Positions 23,092 to 32,859 are shown, numbered from the stretch's first letter. The stretch is DNA of 43,686 nt from Glaciecola sp964621345 (GCA_964621345.1 CAZUON010000026.1:1-43686), one strand, 5' to 3'. Made by a program: numbers and translations. The notes: generated by a model not told the origin, from the sequence alone.

Positions 23092-24108
23092 ATGACACAG
23101 GCGAGTACGACAAAATCCCTGCACGGATATACAAAGAAAGGCTTTGCGATGAATGTCATCTCTAAGATAAGTGACTTTGTAAAAGCACAAGAGGCAGCAA
23201 ATATATTGCTGCCGATTTTAGGCCTAGTGTTGTTTTTAATGCTTTGGTCGGCAGTCGCTAGCCGCATAGATACCTCTCTAGGCAAGTTTCCAGGACCTGC
23301 GCAAGTGTGGGAACAATCGGTGGCATTGTATGACGAACATCAAGCCCAACAAGATAAAGCAGAAGCCTTTTACGAACGCCAGCACCAACGTAACGCTGAA
23401 CGAATCGCAAAGGATCCCAATTATGTGGCAAAAATTCGCGATTTTACGGGTGCCCCCACATTTTTTGAACAAATTTGGACTAGCCTTTATACCGTAACGA
23501 TTGGTTTCTTATTAGCCGCAGTTGTTGCTGTGCCCTTAGGCATTGTATGTGGCTTGAGCCGCAGCGCTTATGCCGCGATAAATCCTCTTGTGCAACTATT
23601 TAAGCCCATTTCACCGCTTGCATGGTTACCCTTAGTCACCATGGTGGTTAGCGCGGTATACATTAGCGACGACCCGATGTTTGCAAAGTCTTTTGTCATC
23701 TCGGCATTCACAGTGTCTTTATGCTGCTTATGGCCCACGTTAATTAACACTGCCGTGGGCGTATCGAGTATCAACAATGACCTGATAAATGTGAGCAAAG
23801 TACTGCGTTTAAGTACTTTAAAGCACATTACTAAAATTGTGCTTCCTTCAAGCATTCCAATGATATTCACTGGCCTAAGGCTTAGCTTAGGTATTGGTTG
23901 GATGGTGTTGATCGCCGCTGAAATGCTGGCGCAAAACCCGGGCCTTGGTAAGTTTGTGTGGGATGAGTTTCAAAACGGAAGTTCGCAATCATTGGCGCGA
24001 ATTATGGTTGCGGTCATCACGATTGGTGTCATTGGCTTGTTTTTGGACCAATTGATGCTAGCACTACAAAAATCAGTGAGTTGGGATAAATCACAGAATG
24101 TACGTTAG
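23092..24108 (+). CDS. nrtB: Nitrate ABC transporter permease
   Basis: This 338-residue inner-membrane permease has a first hydrophobic segment ILLPILGLVLFLMLWSAVAS (about residues 40-60). A hydrophilic, charged region of about 70 residues that includes QAQQDKAEAF, typical of NrtB proteins, comes next. The BPD transporter domain follows, with five or so further segments and the coupling-loop region around LRLSTLKHITKIVLPSSIPMIFTGLRLSLG. The start ATG is set by AGGAG six bases upstream. It lies 30 bp after nrtA and 36 bp before nrtC. Confidence 0.95.
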   Translation: MTQASTTKSLHGYTKKGFAMNVISKISDFVKAQEAANILLPILGLVLFLMLWSAVASRIDTSLGKFPGPAQVWEQSVALYDEHQAQQDKAEAFYERQHQRNAERIAKDPNYVAKIRDFTGAPTFFEQIWTSLYTVTIGFLLAAVVAVPLGIVCGLSRSAYAAINPLVQLFKPISPLAWLPLVTMVVSAVYISDDPMFAKSFVISAFTVSLCCLWPTLINTAVGVSSINNDLINVSKVLRLSTLKHITKIVLPSSIPMIFTGLRLSLGIGWMVLIAAEMLAQNPGLGKFVWDEFQNGSSQSLARIMVAVITIGVIGLFLDQLMLALQKSVSWDKSQNVR

Positions 24109-24144
24109 TTCTTGTTTTCATTGTGTATAAAAAGGATACATAAC

Positions 24145-25002
24145 ATGACACCTAAAAAATATTTGGAATTGTCGCAGATAGGCATTGATTTCCCTACACC
24201 TAAAGGCCCCTTTACTGCCCTTAAAAATGTGAATTTGTGCATAAATAAAGGTGAGTTTGTCTCATTGATTGGTCACTCAGGTTGCGGCAAATCAACCGTT
24301 TTAAACATTGTTGCGGGCTTATATCAGGCTACACTTGGTGGTGTTTTACTTGAAAACCAAGAAGTGAATGAGCCCGGTCCCGAACGAGCCGTGGTATTTC
24401 AAAACCACTCTTTGTTGCCGTGGCTATCGGTATACAAAAATGTAGAGCTTGCGGTTAAACAAACTCGCGGTAGCCGCAATAAAGCCGAAATCAAACAATG
24501 GGTGGAGCATAACTTAGATTTAGTGCAAATGACCCATGCACGTGACAAGTTGCCTTCAGAAATATCGGGTGGTATGAAGCAGCGTGTGGGTATCGCAAGA
24601 GCACTCTCGATGGAGCCAAAAGTGTTGTTAATGGATGAGCCTTTTGGTGCACTCGATGCTCTCACTCGTGCTCACTTGCAAGATTCGGTGATGGAAATCC
24701 ATGCGTCACTTGGCAATACCGTCATTATGATCACGCATGATGTTGATGAGGCTGTATTGCTTTCTGACCGTATTGTGATGATGACAAATGGTCCAGAAGC
24801 GACCGTAGGTGAAATCTTAAATATTGATCTTGAAAGACCCAGAGACCGCTTACAACTTGCCGATAACCCTCAGTATAATGCGTATCGCCACGATGTACTG
24901 CGATTCTTGTATGAAAAACAAAGAAAGGTTGAATCGGTAAAAAAGCCTAAAGCCTTAAGCGAGAGCTCAAAAGACCAAGCACACAAAATAAACGCTGCAT
25001 AA
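24145..25002 (+). CDS. nrtC: Nitrate ABC transporter ATP-binding protein
   Basis: This 285-residue ABC ATPase powers NrtAB. Walker A is GHSGCGKST (about residue 45), the Q-loop is VVFQNHSLLPW, the signature is SGGMKQR, Walker B is VLLMDEPFGALDALTR, and the switch His is in ITHDVDEAVLL. The first codon is taken as ATG 24145, with AAAGGA at a normal distance; an in-frame ATG 33 bases earlier has no ribosome site. It is a single-domain ATPase, lacking the C-terminal NrtA-like regulatory domain of cyanobacterial NrtC. In plain architecture it therefore resembles NrtD/NasD. Confidence 0.94.
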   Translation: MTPKKYLELSQIGIDFPTPKGPFTALKNVNLCINKGEFVSLIGHSGCGKSTVLNIVAGLYQATLGGVLLENQEVNEPGPERAVVFQNHSLLPWLSVYKNVELAVKQTRGSRNKAEIKQWVEHNLDLVQMTHARDKLPSEISGGMKQRVGIARALSMEPKVLLMDEPFGALDALTRAHLQDSVMEIHASLGNTVIMITHDVDEAVLLSDRIVMMTNGPEATVGEILNIDLERPRDRLQLADNPQYNAYRHDVLRFLYEKQRKVESVKKPKALSESSKDQAHKINAA

Positions 25003-25107
25003 GCACGTCACTTTTCATTAATTTGTTAAATGTCGCTATGCCCATTTTACCGGGTAGGGCGCTTTATATTCAAAATTTCGTTATTACTGCCATGTTAAGG
25101 GAACACT

Positions 25108-26346
25108 ATGAAAGCAATACATCACAAAAAACTATGCCGAACCATGAGTTCAGTCTGCGTGATAAGCGCTCTGACTACGTCTGCTTTATTTGTGCCAAAT
25201 GCGTTTGCACAAAGCAGCAAAGTATACGATGCGATAAGCTCTGGTAAGGTATTTGCAAACTTTAGATTGCGTTATGAGGGCGTATCTCAAGACAATAATC
25301 TAAAGGATGCAAATGCGCTTACTTTTAGAACGCGCCTTGGTTACACCTCTGCTGATTTAGAAGGGTTTTCTTTTACCGTTGAGCTAGAGGACAATCGCAT
25401 CGCGATGGGAGTAGGGGATTATTCGGTAGGTCCAAGTGGATATAACCCGGGTATTTATTCGGTTATCGCTGACCCAGAGTTCACGGAGTTAGACCAAGGC
25501 TTTTTGCAATATAGAAAAGACGGCTTAACTGCGAAGTTAGGTCGTCAGGTGATTGCACTGGATAATCATCGATTTGTAGGTCACGTTGGTTGGCGACAAG
25601 ATAGGCAAACCTTTGATGCCGCTACGTTAATGTATAGCGTCAATAAAGACTTAAAATTGCAATATAGTTACATAGACCAGCGCAATCGTATCTTTGGTGA
25701 AGATGCTGATATTGACTCTAAAGACCATTTATTCAACGCAGCATATCAAACTGACTTGGGTAAGCTTGTTGCCTATGCCTATTTACTCGAAACCGACAAC
25801 GAAATAGATAATGGTCTCGATACCTATGGCGTGAGCTTTAAAGGTGCAAAAGCATTTGATGCGACCAAGCTTATTTATAATCTTGAGTATGCGACACAGA
25901 GTTCACAAACTGGTGCGAGTGATTTCGACGCGGACTATATATTAGCTGAGGTTGGAGCAACTTTCTCAGGAATTACGGCCAAGCTTGGCTACGAGGTACT
26001 TGGTTCAGATGATGGACAATACGGTTTTTCAACACCTTTGGCGACCTTGCATAAATTTAATGGTTGGTCAGATCAATTCCTAGCGACTCCCGCGACAGGT
26101 TTAGTCGATACTAGCTTTTCGTTGTCAGGAAAGGTTTTCGGTGGAAAGTGGTTGGCTGTTTATCATGATTTTAAAGCAGATGAGAGCACCGAAACACTGG
26201 ATAAGTACGGAACTGAGATCAATATACAATATGTGACTACCGTGGCAAAGCATTATGAAGTTGCCGTCAAATATGCAGATTATTCAGCTGATGATTTTAA
26301 AGTTGATACTGAAAAAGTATGGCTATGGGTAAGCACCAAGTTCTAA
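25108..26346 (+). CDS. Outer-membrane porin of the alginate-export/OprD-like type, probable nitrate porin
   Basis: This 412-residue protein has a signal peptide ending at AFAQS (about residue 35). A series of amphipathic strands with alternating aromatic residues follows, and the protein ends in Phe (VWLWVSTKF). The opening FANFRLRYEGVSQDN...TFRTRLGYTSADLEGFS and the LGRQVIALDNHRFVGHVGWRQDRQTFDA segment are those of the alginate-export-family beta-barrels. It lies 105 bp after nrtC on the same strand with AAGGGA before its ATG and no terminator between them, so it probably belongs to the nrt transcript. That placement suggests entry of nitrate through the outer membrane; the substrate is inferred from context only. 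Confidence 0.83.
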   Translation: MKAIHHKKLCRTMSSVCVISALTTSALFVPNAFAQSSKVYDAISSGKVFANFRLRYEGVSQDNNLKDANALTFRTRLGYTSADLEGFSFTVELEDNRIAMGVGDYSVGPSGYNPGIYSVIADPEFTELDQGFLQYRKDGLTAKLGRQVIALDNHRFVGHVGWRQDRQTFDAATLMYSVNKDLKLQYSYIDQRNRIFGEDADIDSKDHLFNAAYQTDLGKLVAYAYLLETDNEIDNGLDTYGVSFKGAKAFDATKLIYNLEYATQSSQTGASDFDADYILAEVGATFSGITAKLGYEVLGSDDGQYGFSTPLATLHKFNGWSDQFLATPATGLVDTSFSLSGKVFGGKWLAVYHDFKADESTETLDKYGTEINIQYVTTVAKHYEVAVKYADYSADDFKVDTEKVWLWVSTKF

Positions 26347-26386
26347 GGCAATAACCTTAAAACTGATAGTTTTGGTAAGCACGCTC

Positions 26387-28321
26387 TCATTCATTATTGT
26401 TACGTGAAAGTAGCTTGATAAAGTCCTCATTGTTGAGGGCTTTACTCCACAAAAAACCTTGACCTAGCTGGCAGTTCATAGCGCATAAGCTATTGGCAAT
26501 AGTGTCAGATTCAACGCCCTCAGCAATGACTTCCATGTTCAGATTCTTTGCCATGGCAATAATGGTTTCAACAATTGCAAGGTCTTCAGAAGACTGCTCA
26601 ATTTGACTCACAAAGCTGCGGTCGATTTTTAAAATATCGATTCGGCTTTTGTGCAGGTAGGCTAAGTTAGAAAAACCTGTGCCAAAATCATCGAGCGCAA
26701 GTTTAACGTTCAAATTGGTTATGGCTGCAATGTTATCGTGTAATTTGTTTTGCATATCAAACAGCATTGACTCGGTAAGCTCAAGGACTAAAAACTTGCC
26801 CTCTAGTTGGTGTTTATCCAATGCTCTTTTTACTTTCTCAACAAAATTTCCTCTATTGAATTGAATAGCCGATACATTTACCGCTACACGCAGACCAGAA
26901 AATCCCATTTTGTGCCAGTGTTTACAGGCTTTTACCGCTTCATCTAATACCCAATTTCCAATCGCTTCTATATTGCCAGATTGTTCCGCGATAGGGATAA
27001 ATTCAGCAGGACCAATACTGCCTAGCTCTGGATGTTCCCATCGCAACAAGGCTTCAGCCGAGCATATTTCACCAGTTTTCATATTTTGCGTACTTTGAAA
27101 ATGAAGCTTAAATTCATCATTTGCTAATGCACGGCGCAATGCTTGTAATATCGTCAGTTGTCGCGAGCTGTCGCTGTTCATGCTCTCGGTAAAATAGTGA
27201 TAGCTATTTCTGCCAGCTTCTTTGGTAGCATACATCGCTAAATCGGCTTTTTGATAAAGTTGAGAGAAATTGCTGGCATCCCTTGGCGCGATTGAAATAC
27301 CAATGGAAACAGTCAATACAACTTGATGATTCTCTAAGGAAATGGGTTGTGAAATAACGTTCAGTAGCTTTTCTGCGAGCGCTGAATGATTTGGTTTTGA
27401 GGTGTTATGCTCATGCATAGCAAGTACAACAAATTCGTCCCCGCCTAGTCTAAAGGCGGCATCGGTCTCTCGAAGTGAACGTGACAGACGCTTTGCCACA
27501 CATTTTAACACTTCGTCACCTGCTGCATGACCGTAGGTGTCGTTTACAGTTTTAAAATTATCTAAATCAACAAAAAGTAATGAGGTCTCAAAGCCTTCTC
27601 TTGCGCCAATTTTGATACGATCAGCAAACAAGCTTTGCGCTAATACGCGGTTTGGAAGACCCGTTAGCGGGTCATGGTTTTGTAGCCTTATAATTTCTTT
27701 TTTAGACTGTTTTACTTTGTAGTTTTCTGAGCCTAATTCTGCAAGCAACTTGTGTATGCTTACCGCCGCTAAATAAACACTCAATGTGACCATGAGCAAT
27801 ATGATTATAAGAACAATAGCCGAGTTTAAATTTGAGACTCCCACCGCGTGTGTATGCAACCCATACTCATTCACTAATCCTATACAGAGCATATTTATTG
27901 CCACAAAAACAAACAAGCCAATAGCTAACCTTACACTTGAAATAAGCACGGCAAAAATTAAAAAACCAGGAAAGGCGAGAACGGCTTCGTCAAACAGACC
28001 TTCGTAGCGCCACATAAAATAGCAGGTCATGACAGTCGCGGTAATCAAAAAGGCCGAGGTGCCTAATTTAGTGTCTTTGTGTTTGGCAAGGAGGTAACAA
28101 CCGATAAATAACACCAAACCAATGCATAAGGAGATCACAGTGGTGATTGTCTGTGTGCTGGTGAAATAACCAATCAGTAATAAAATACACAAACTGACGC
28201 AAACAACCACCCGCTTAAACATTGCCAACTGAAAATGCATAAGCGGTTTACTGTTTGCGTTATTGTCGAGCTTAACCTCGCGTAGCAGGTCTGTTAACCA
28301 ATTTTTGATAGACACACGCAT
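26387..28321 (-). CDS. Membrane-bound GGDEF-EAL cyclic-di-GMP protein
   Basis: This 644-residue protein has about six N-terminal hydrophobic segments (roughly residues 32-190), a short linker helix, a GGDEF domain (about 215-375) and an EAL domain (about 390-640). The GGDEF active site RLGGDEF is intact, and the inhibitory RxxD site (RETD) lies five residues before it. The EAL domain keeps EALLRW, ELTES, LDDFGTGFSN, KIDRSFV and EGVES, so the metal and catalytic acidic residues are present and both synthesis and hydrolysis of c-di-GMP are possible. The membrane part resembles MASE-type sensors but I cannot name it. It stands alone, convergent with the porin gene. Confidence 0.93.
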   Translation of the reverse strand: MRVSIKNWLTDLLREVKLDNNANSKPLMHFQLAMFKRVVVCVSLCILLLIGYFTSTQTITTVISLCIGLVLFIGCYLLAKHKDTKLGTSAFLITATVMTCYFMWRYEGLFDEAVLAFPGFLIFAVLISSVRLAIGLFVFVAINMLCIGLVNEYGLHTHAVGVSNLNSAIVLIIILLMVTLSVYLAAVSIHKLLAELGSENYKVKQSKKEIIRLQNHDPLTGLPNRVLAQSLFADRIKIGAREGFETSLLFVDLDNFKTVNDTYGHAAGDEVLKCVAKRLSRSLRETDAAFRLGGDEFVVLAMHEHNTSKPNHSALAEKLLNVISQPISLENHQVVLTVSIGISIAPRDASNFSQLYQKADLAMYATKEAGRNSYHYFTESMNSDSSRQLTILQALRRALANDEFKLHFQSTQNMKTGEICSAEALLRWEHPELGSIGPAEFIPIAEQSGNIEAIGNWVLDEAVKACKHWHKMGFSGLRVAVNVSAIQFNRGNFVEKVKRALDKHQLEGKFLVLELTESMLFDMQNKLHDNIAAITNLNVKLALDDFGTGFSNLAYLHKSRIDILKIDRSFVSQIEQSSEDLAIVETIIAMAKNLNMEVIAEGVESDTIANSLCAMNCQLGQGFLWSKALNNEDFIKLLSRNNNE

Positions 28322-28536
28322 AACTTTTGTAAAATGTTCCTTGGAGATTATGATTTAACGTCTATTATTGCAAGAATACTTCGCTTTTATCACTGCCTTG
28401 GATGAAGCCACTTCGTATGTTGTTTACATTAACTAAACACGAAAGCACAACTATTGTGGTGACCCAAAAGCCAAGTCAGTTTTAATTATAGCCCGCTTTT
28501 GCTAGAGTTAGCGCATTAAACTAAAGGGATAAACGC

Positions 28537-29106
28537 GTGTCTGAAGAGCAAGTGCTATATGAACAATTTTCCAATGTTTTAAACCAACATAAAGTGGTGG
28601 TAGATGCCGCCGAAATCCACGGTATGATTTGCGGAATGCTGGCAGGTGGTATGAGTGTAGACGACCAAAGTTGGTTGGAAGCCTTAGCTGATATGGTTAA
28701 TCAAGGCGATGAGTTTGGTGCTGAGTTAAAAGACGTCATAGTAAAGGTCTATAACCAAGTGTGTCAGCAATATATTGAAGCCGACTTTGCCCTTAAAATG
28801 TGTTTGCCCGACGACGCCTCTCCTATAAACGAGCGTGGACTTGCCCTGATGCAATGGGTACAAGGGTTTATGCTTGGTTTTGGTTTGCATCAAGCGGACT
28901 TAACAAAGTGCTCAGATGATGTAAAAGAAGCCCTTGAGGACTTTTCTCAAATTGCGCGCATGGACGAACAAATGACCGAAGACGAGGAATCAGAGCAGGC
29001 CTTTTTTGAAGTGGTTGAATATGTGCGTATTAGCGCCATGCTTTGTTTTAACGAGCTCGGTAAGTCGTTACTAGATAGCAGACAACAACCGCCGGTGGTT
29101 CATTAA
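28537..29106 (+). CDS. ygfB: YgfB/UPF0149 family protein
   Basis: This 189-residue acidic protein of the UPF0149 (YecA/YgfB) family shows the family core EIHGMICGMLAGG (about residue 25) and ALMQWVQGFMLGFGLHQ (about 108). The start is GTG at 28537, preceded by AAAGGGA. Its stop overlaps the pepP start (TAATG), so ygfB, pepP, ubiH and ubiI form one operon, the conserved gammaproteobacterial order. In relatives ygfB is divergent from zapA. Here the divergent neighbour is the GGDEF-EAL gene. A regulatory role has been proposed for YgfB in other species; none can be read here. Confidence 0.93.
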   Translation: MSEEQVLYEQFSNVLNQHKVVVDAAEIHGMICGMLAGGMSVDDQSWLEALADMVNQGDEFGAELKDVIVKVYNQVCQQYIEADFALKMCLPDDASPINERGLALMQWVQGFMLGFGLHQADLTKCSDDVKEALEDFSQIARMDEQMTEDEESEQAFFEVVEYVRISAMLCFNELGKSLLDSRQQPPVVH

Positions 29107-30446
29107 TGACACCCACCACCTTTGAAGCGCGCAGGCAACAACTGATGGCGCAGTGCGCACCCTCCAGTATTGTTATTTTGCCGGCAGCAAGCCAAGTTAC
29201 GCGCAGCAACGACACCGAATACCCATTTAGACAAGACAGTGACTTTTGGTATTTAACGGGTTTTAATGAGCCAGAAGCGTTTTTGATTTTGTCTAACGCC
29301 ATTGTGAGTAATAACCCAAAGCCAAACTCTGAAAACGTCTCTATTTTGTTTTTGCAGCCCAAAGACCCGCACGCTGAAGTATGGCACGGCCGCCGCTTAG
29401 GGGAAGAGGCTGCGCCAAGTAAATTGAGTATTGATGAAGCCTACAGCATAGAAAGTATTGAAGACTTATTGCCCGATTTACTCAACGGCCACGACAACTT
29501 ATATTTTTGCTTAGGGAAATACCCAGAAGCCGATGGCATTGTGCAAACTGCCATAGCAAATTGCAAAGCCGCGCCAAAACAAGCGATGATTGCTCCACCT
29601 ACGCTTATTGATGTTTCTCCGATGGTGCACGAGATGCGCCGAATAAAATCATCAGACGAATTACAGGTCATGGCAGAGGCAGCAAGTATTTCGGCAGATG
29701 CACATAAACGTGCTATGCGCTTTGTGCGCCCGGGGGTATTTGAGTATCAGTTAGAGGCCCAATTGCATCATGAATTCGCCATGCGCGGCGCAAAATACCC
29801 GGCCTACGGCACCATAGTAGGTAGTGGGAATAACGCCTGCATTCTCCATTACACTGAAAATAGCGACCAGATTGAAGACGGTGACTTAGTGTTAATCGAT
29901 GCTGGCTGCGAACTTGAAGGATATGCGGCTGATATTACCCGCACTTTCCCTTCAAATGGTCGTTTTTCGCCCGCCCAAAAAGCCTTGTATCAGCTTGTAT
30001 TAGATTCACAACTCGCGGCATTAGCTCAATTGACTCCCGGCAATACTATTGCCGATGGTATGCAAGCTTGTGTGAAAGTAATAGTTGCTGGCTTAATAGA
30101 GCTAGGAATATTGCAAGGTGAGTTAGAGGAGTTAATTGAGCAAGAAGCGTGGCGCCCTTACTTCATGCATGGGCTAGGTCATTATTTAGGGCTCGATGTA
30201 CACGACGTAGGCATTTACAAAGTCGATGGACAAGATATTGCGCTTGAGCCTGGCGTGGTGATAACCGTTGAGCCGGGTTTATACATCAGCGAAGCTAGCG
30301 ACGCGCCAAAGAAGTATCGCGGTATAGGGATTCGCATAGAAGATGATATTGTGATCACAGAATCAGGTCACGACATCTTAACCCATGGCGTACCAAAAAC
30401 CATTGAGGAAATTGAGGAGTGGATGGCCGGTGGCAACAGCCTATGA
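29106..30446 (+). CDS. pepP: Xaa-Pro aminopeptidase (aminopeptidase P)
   Basis: This 446-residue dimanganese peptidase removes N-terminal residues preceding proline. The N-terminal creatinase-like domain (YPFRQDSDFWYLTGF) is followed by the pita-bread domain with metal ligands in DAGCELEGYAADITRTFP, the HGLGHYLGLDVHD loop, TVEPGLY and GIRIEDD. Length is close to E. coli PepP (441). Start and stop are coupled to neighbours: the ATG overlaps the ygfB stop by one base, and the ubiH start lies inside its 3' end. Confidence 0.96.
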   Translation: MTPTTFEARRQQLMAQCAPSSIVILPAASQVTRSNDTEYPFRQDSDFWYLTGFNEPEAFLILSNAIVSNNPKPNSENVSILFLQPKDPHAEVWHGRRLGEEAAPSKLSIDEAYSIESIEDLLPDLLNGHDNLYFCLGKYPEADGIVQTAIANCKAAPKQAMIAPPTLIDVSPMVHEMRRIKSSDELQVMAEAASISADAHKRAMRFVRPGVFEYQLEAQLHHEFAMRGAKYPAYGTIVGSGNNACILHYTENSDQIEDGDLVLIDAGCELEGYAADITRTFPSNGRFSPAQKALYQLVLDSQLAALAQLTPGNTIADGMQACVKVIVAGLIELGILQGELEELIEQEAWRPYFMHGLGHYLGLDVHDVGIYKVDGQDIALEPGVVITVEPGLYISEASDAPKKYRGIGIRIEDDIVITESGHDILTHGVPKTIEEIEEWMAGGNSL

Positions 30447-31638
30447 CGTGGTAATTGCTGGCGGTGGCGTGGTTGGCTGCGCGGCGGCGCTTGCGCTTTC
30501 AAATATCGAGGGTCTTAATGTTGCGGTCATCGAAAGTCACCCGCCAGAGCAGAGCGATATTCATCCTAGCTTTGACGCCCGAGTAATTGCGCTTGCCCAT
30601 GAATCTTTAGCTCACTTGCGCTCGTGGCATTTTGACATTGATGCGTTGCCGGGCGGAAGTATTGAACAAATTCATGTGTCTGATCGCAAGCACCTTGGCC
30701 AAGTGATACTGAACGCTTCTGATGTAAAGGTTTCAGAGCTTGGTAAGGTAGTGCGCCTAGAGAGCTTAGGCTTAAATTTATATAAAGCCTTAAAACACAC
30801 ATCCGTCGACTACTTCACGCCAGAAGCAGTGCAGTCGGTCACTCGCACACAAGAGCATGTTGTAGTAAATACCCAAGAGCGAGAGCTTCGCGCCCAGCTT
30901 CTGGTAATTGCGGAGGGAGCTGATTCAACAACCAAGCAATTGGTGCATATCAATACTGAACACGAAGACTATGAACAAAGCGCTATTATCACCAATGTGA
31001 GTATGCAGCTCCCGCACCAAAATTGTGCCTTTGAGCGCTTTAGTAAATATGGCCCCATTGCACTTTTACCTATGGCAAGTGGCGATAAGACCGATGCAGG
31101 GAAGCTTATGTCGCTCGTATGGACGTGCAGAAGCGAAGACGCACCCGCTTTGCTTGCTTTATCTGAGCAGGCGTTTATAGATAAGCTACAGCCCCTCTTT
31201 GGTAGTCGCTTAGGGCGAATTGAGTCGATAAAGCCACGTTTTGCTTATCCGCTAATATTGAAACAAAGCGAACAATTTACCTCGCACCGATGCATTTGCA
31301 TTGGCAATGCGGCGCAAAGCCTGCATCCTATTGCGGGTCAGGGCTTTAATTTAGGTGTGCGCGATATTCAAGACTTGTTGCAAACAATTAAAACAGACTT
31401 TACAAACACGCCGGCTGCAGAGAAAAAGGACGCAGGTAGCTTTGCTATTAATCAAGCTTATAAAAAAGCGCGTATACAAGATAAACAAGCCACCATTGGC
31501 GCAACTGATATGTTGGTTAGGACCTTTTCAAATCATTATGCGCCTATGGTTTTGGGGCGCAGCAAAGCGCTTGTTGCGCTAAATGCATTGGCACCACTTA
31601 AGGCACAATTTGCTAAATTTGCGATGGGGAAGCGATAA
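30430..31638 (+). CDS. ubiH: 2-octaprenyl-6-methoxyphenol hydroxylase
   Basis: This 402-residue FAD monooxygenase performs a ring hydroxylation in ubiquinone synthesis. It has the Rossmann signature VIAGGGVVGCAAALAL at its very start, VIAEGADSTTKQ in the DG-type motif position, and GNAAQSLHPIAGQGFNLGVRD, the second FAD motif. I chose GTG at 30430, with GAGGAG upstream, because the FAD motif in this family begins within ten residues of the N-terminus; the upstream ATG (30385) would add 15 residues wholly inside pepP. It overlaps pepP by 17 bp and is followed by ubiI after 3 bp. Confidence 0.93.
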   Translation: MATAYDVVIAGGGVVGCAAALALSNIEGLNVAVIESHPPEQSDIHPSFDARVIALAHESLAHLRSWHFDIDALPGGSIEQIHVSDRKHLGQVILNASDVKVSELGKVVRLESLGLNLYKALKHTSVDYFTPEAVQSVTRTQEHVVVNTQERELRAQLLVIAEGADSTTKQLVHINTEHEDYEQSAIITNVSMQLPHQNCAFERFSKYGPIALLPMASGDKTDAGKLMSLVWTCRSEDAPALLALSEQAFIDKLQPLFGSRLGRIESIKPRFAYPLILKQSEQFTSHRCICIGNAAQSLHPIAGQGFNLGVRDIQDLLQTIKTDFTNTPAAEKKDAGSFAINQAYKKARIQDKQATIGATDMLVRTFSNHYAPMVLGRSKALVALNALAPLKAQFAKFAMGKR

Positions 31639-31641
31639 CGC

Positions 31642-32859
31642 GTGGCAACACCAACACATAAAAAGTCATTAATTACCCAAGCCGATGTTGTTATTGTTGG
31701 CGCTGGCATTGTAGGACAAACCTTGGCGTTAGCGTTGGCACAACAAGTCAATACAAAGGCTTTAAAAGTGGCAGTGATAGACGCACAAAGCTCCCTCGAA
31801 CTGGAATCAACTGAGGCTGATGTATTCTCGCCACGAGTTAGTGCGATTAGCGCAGCGAGTCAGTCGGCGTTTGAGAGTGTTGGCGCGTGGGAACATATTG
31901 AACGTATGCAGCCGTACTCTAGCATGCAGGTGTGGGAGCAAGATGGTTTTGGCGCAATAGACTTTAGTGCTGAGGAAATTCATTTGGCCGCGCTTGGTCA
32001 TATTATCGAAAACAATCAAATTACTCATGGCTTGTATCAGGCCACAAAAGCTCACGAAAATATTCAGGTCTTGCTTGGCAGTGCCATTGAGCAAATGCAG
32101 TACATCGACAACTCCTATCAATTGCAACTTGAAAACGGCAGTATAGTCATTGCAAAGCTCTTAGTGGGTGCCGATGGCGCAAATTCATTTGTGAAAGCCC
32201 AGCTTGGCTTTGCTCAAACTTTCTGGGATTACGACCACACCGCCATTGTCGCGAATGTGCATACCCAAAATGCGCATGAGCAAACAGCCCGCCAAGCCTT
32301 TACGCCCGCAGGGCCATTAGCCTTTCTACCGCTTAGTGACCAGCAGCAATGCTCCATTGTATGGTCGCAAGATACCGAAGCTGCCAAGACTTTGTTAGCG
32401 ATGCCAGATGGCGATTTTTGTAAAGCCCTCGGCGTTGCTATTGATATGCAGCTAGGACCTTGTGAACTGACCACTCAGCGCTTTAGTTATCCGCTTCGTA
32501 TGCGTTATGCCAAACAATGGGTAGACGAGTCGGTAGCCCTTATTGGGGATGCGGCGCACACTATTCATCCACTGGCTGGGCAAGGCGCGAATTTGGGTAT
32601 TGGCGATGCCATGGCCTTGGCACAAAACATTGAGCAGAGCCTTGCTGACAATAAGCCCTTTAATAGCAAGCAGTCTCTTAGAAAATACGAACGCCATCGT
32701 AAAGCTGAGGCGCAAAAGGTCATTGCAAGTATGGAGGGCTTTAAACAGCTTTTTAGTGGCAATGACCCCATCAAAAAGTTTGTACGCAACATCGGTCTAA
32801 GTGCGGCGAATAAGATAAACCCAGTGAAGCAGTTTTTTATTCAGCAAGCTGAAGGGTAG
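31642..32859 (+). CDS. ubiI: 2-octaprenylphenol hydroxylase
   Basis: This 405-residue FAD monooxygenase (VisC/UbiI), paralogous to UbiH, introduces the C5 hydroxyl of ubiquinone. The FAD motif ADVVIVGAGIVGQTLALAL (about residue 14), LLVGADGANSFVK and GDAAHTIHPLAGQGANLGIGDA are intact. The start is GTG at 31642, 3 bp after the ubiH stop. In E. coli gcvTHP follows directly; here about 6 kb of other genes intervene before gcvT. Confidence 0.94.
   Translation: MATPTHKKSLITQADVVIVGAGIVGQTLALALAQQVNTKALKVAVIDAQSSLELESTEADVFSPRVSAISAASQSAFESVGAWEHIERMQPYSSMQVWEQDGFGAIDFSAEEIHLAALGHIIENNQITHGLYQATKAHENIQVLLGSAIEQMQYIDNSYQLQLENGSIVIAKLLVGADGANSFVKAQLGFAQTFWDYDHTAIVANVHTQNAHEQTARQAFTPAGPLAFLPLSDQQQCSIVWSQDTEAAKTLLAMPDGDFCKALGVAIDMQLGPCELTTQRFSYPLRMRYAKQWVDESVALIGDAAHTIHPLAGQGANLGIGDAMALAQNIEQSLADNKPFNSKQSLRKYERHRKAEAQKVIASMEGFKQLFSGNDPIKKFVRNIGLSAANKINPVKQFFIQQAEG

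Noticed and set aside
10757..26346. Mobile-element origin of the nitrate island with visible ends
   Set aside because: I found no integrase, transposase, tRNA or flanking direct repeat at either end, so only a difference in synteny is claimed.
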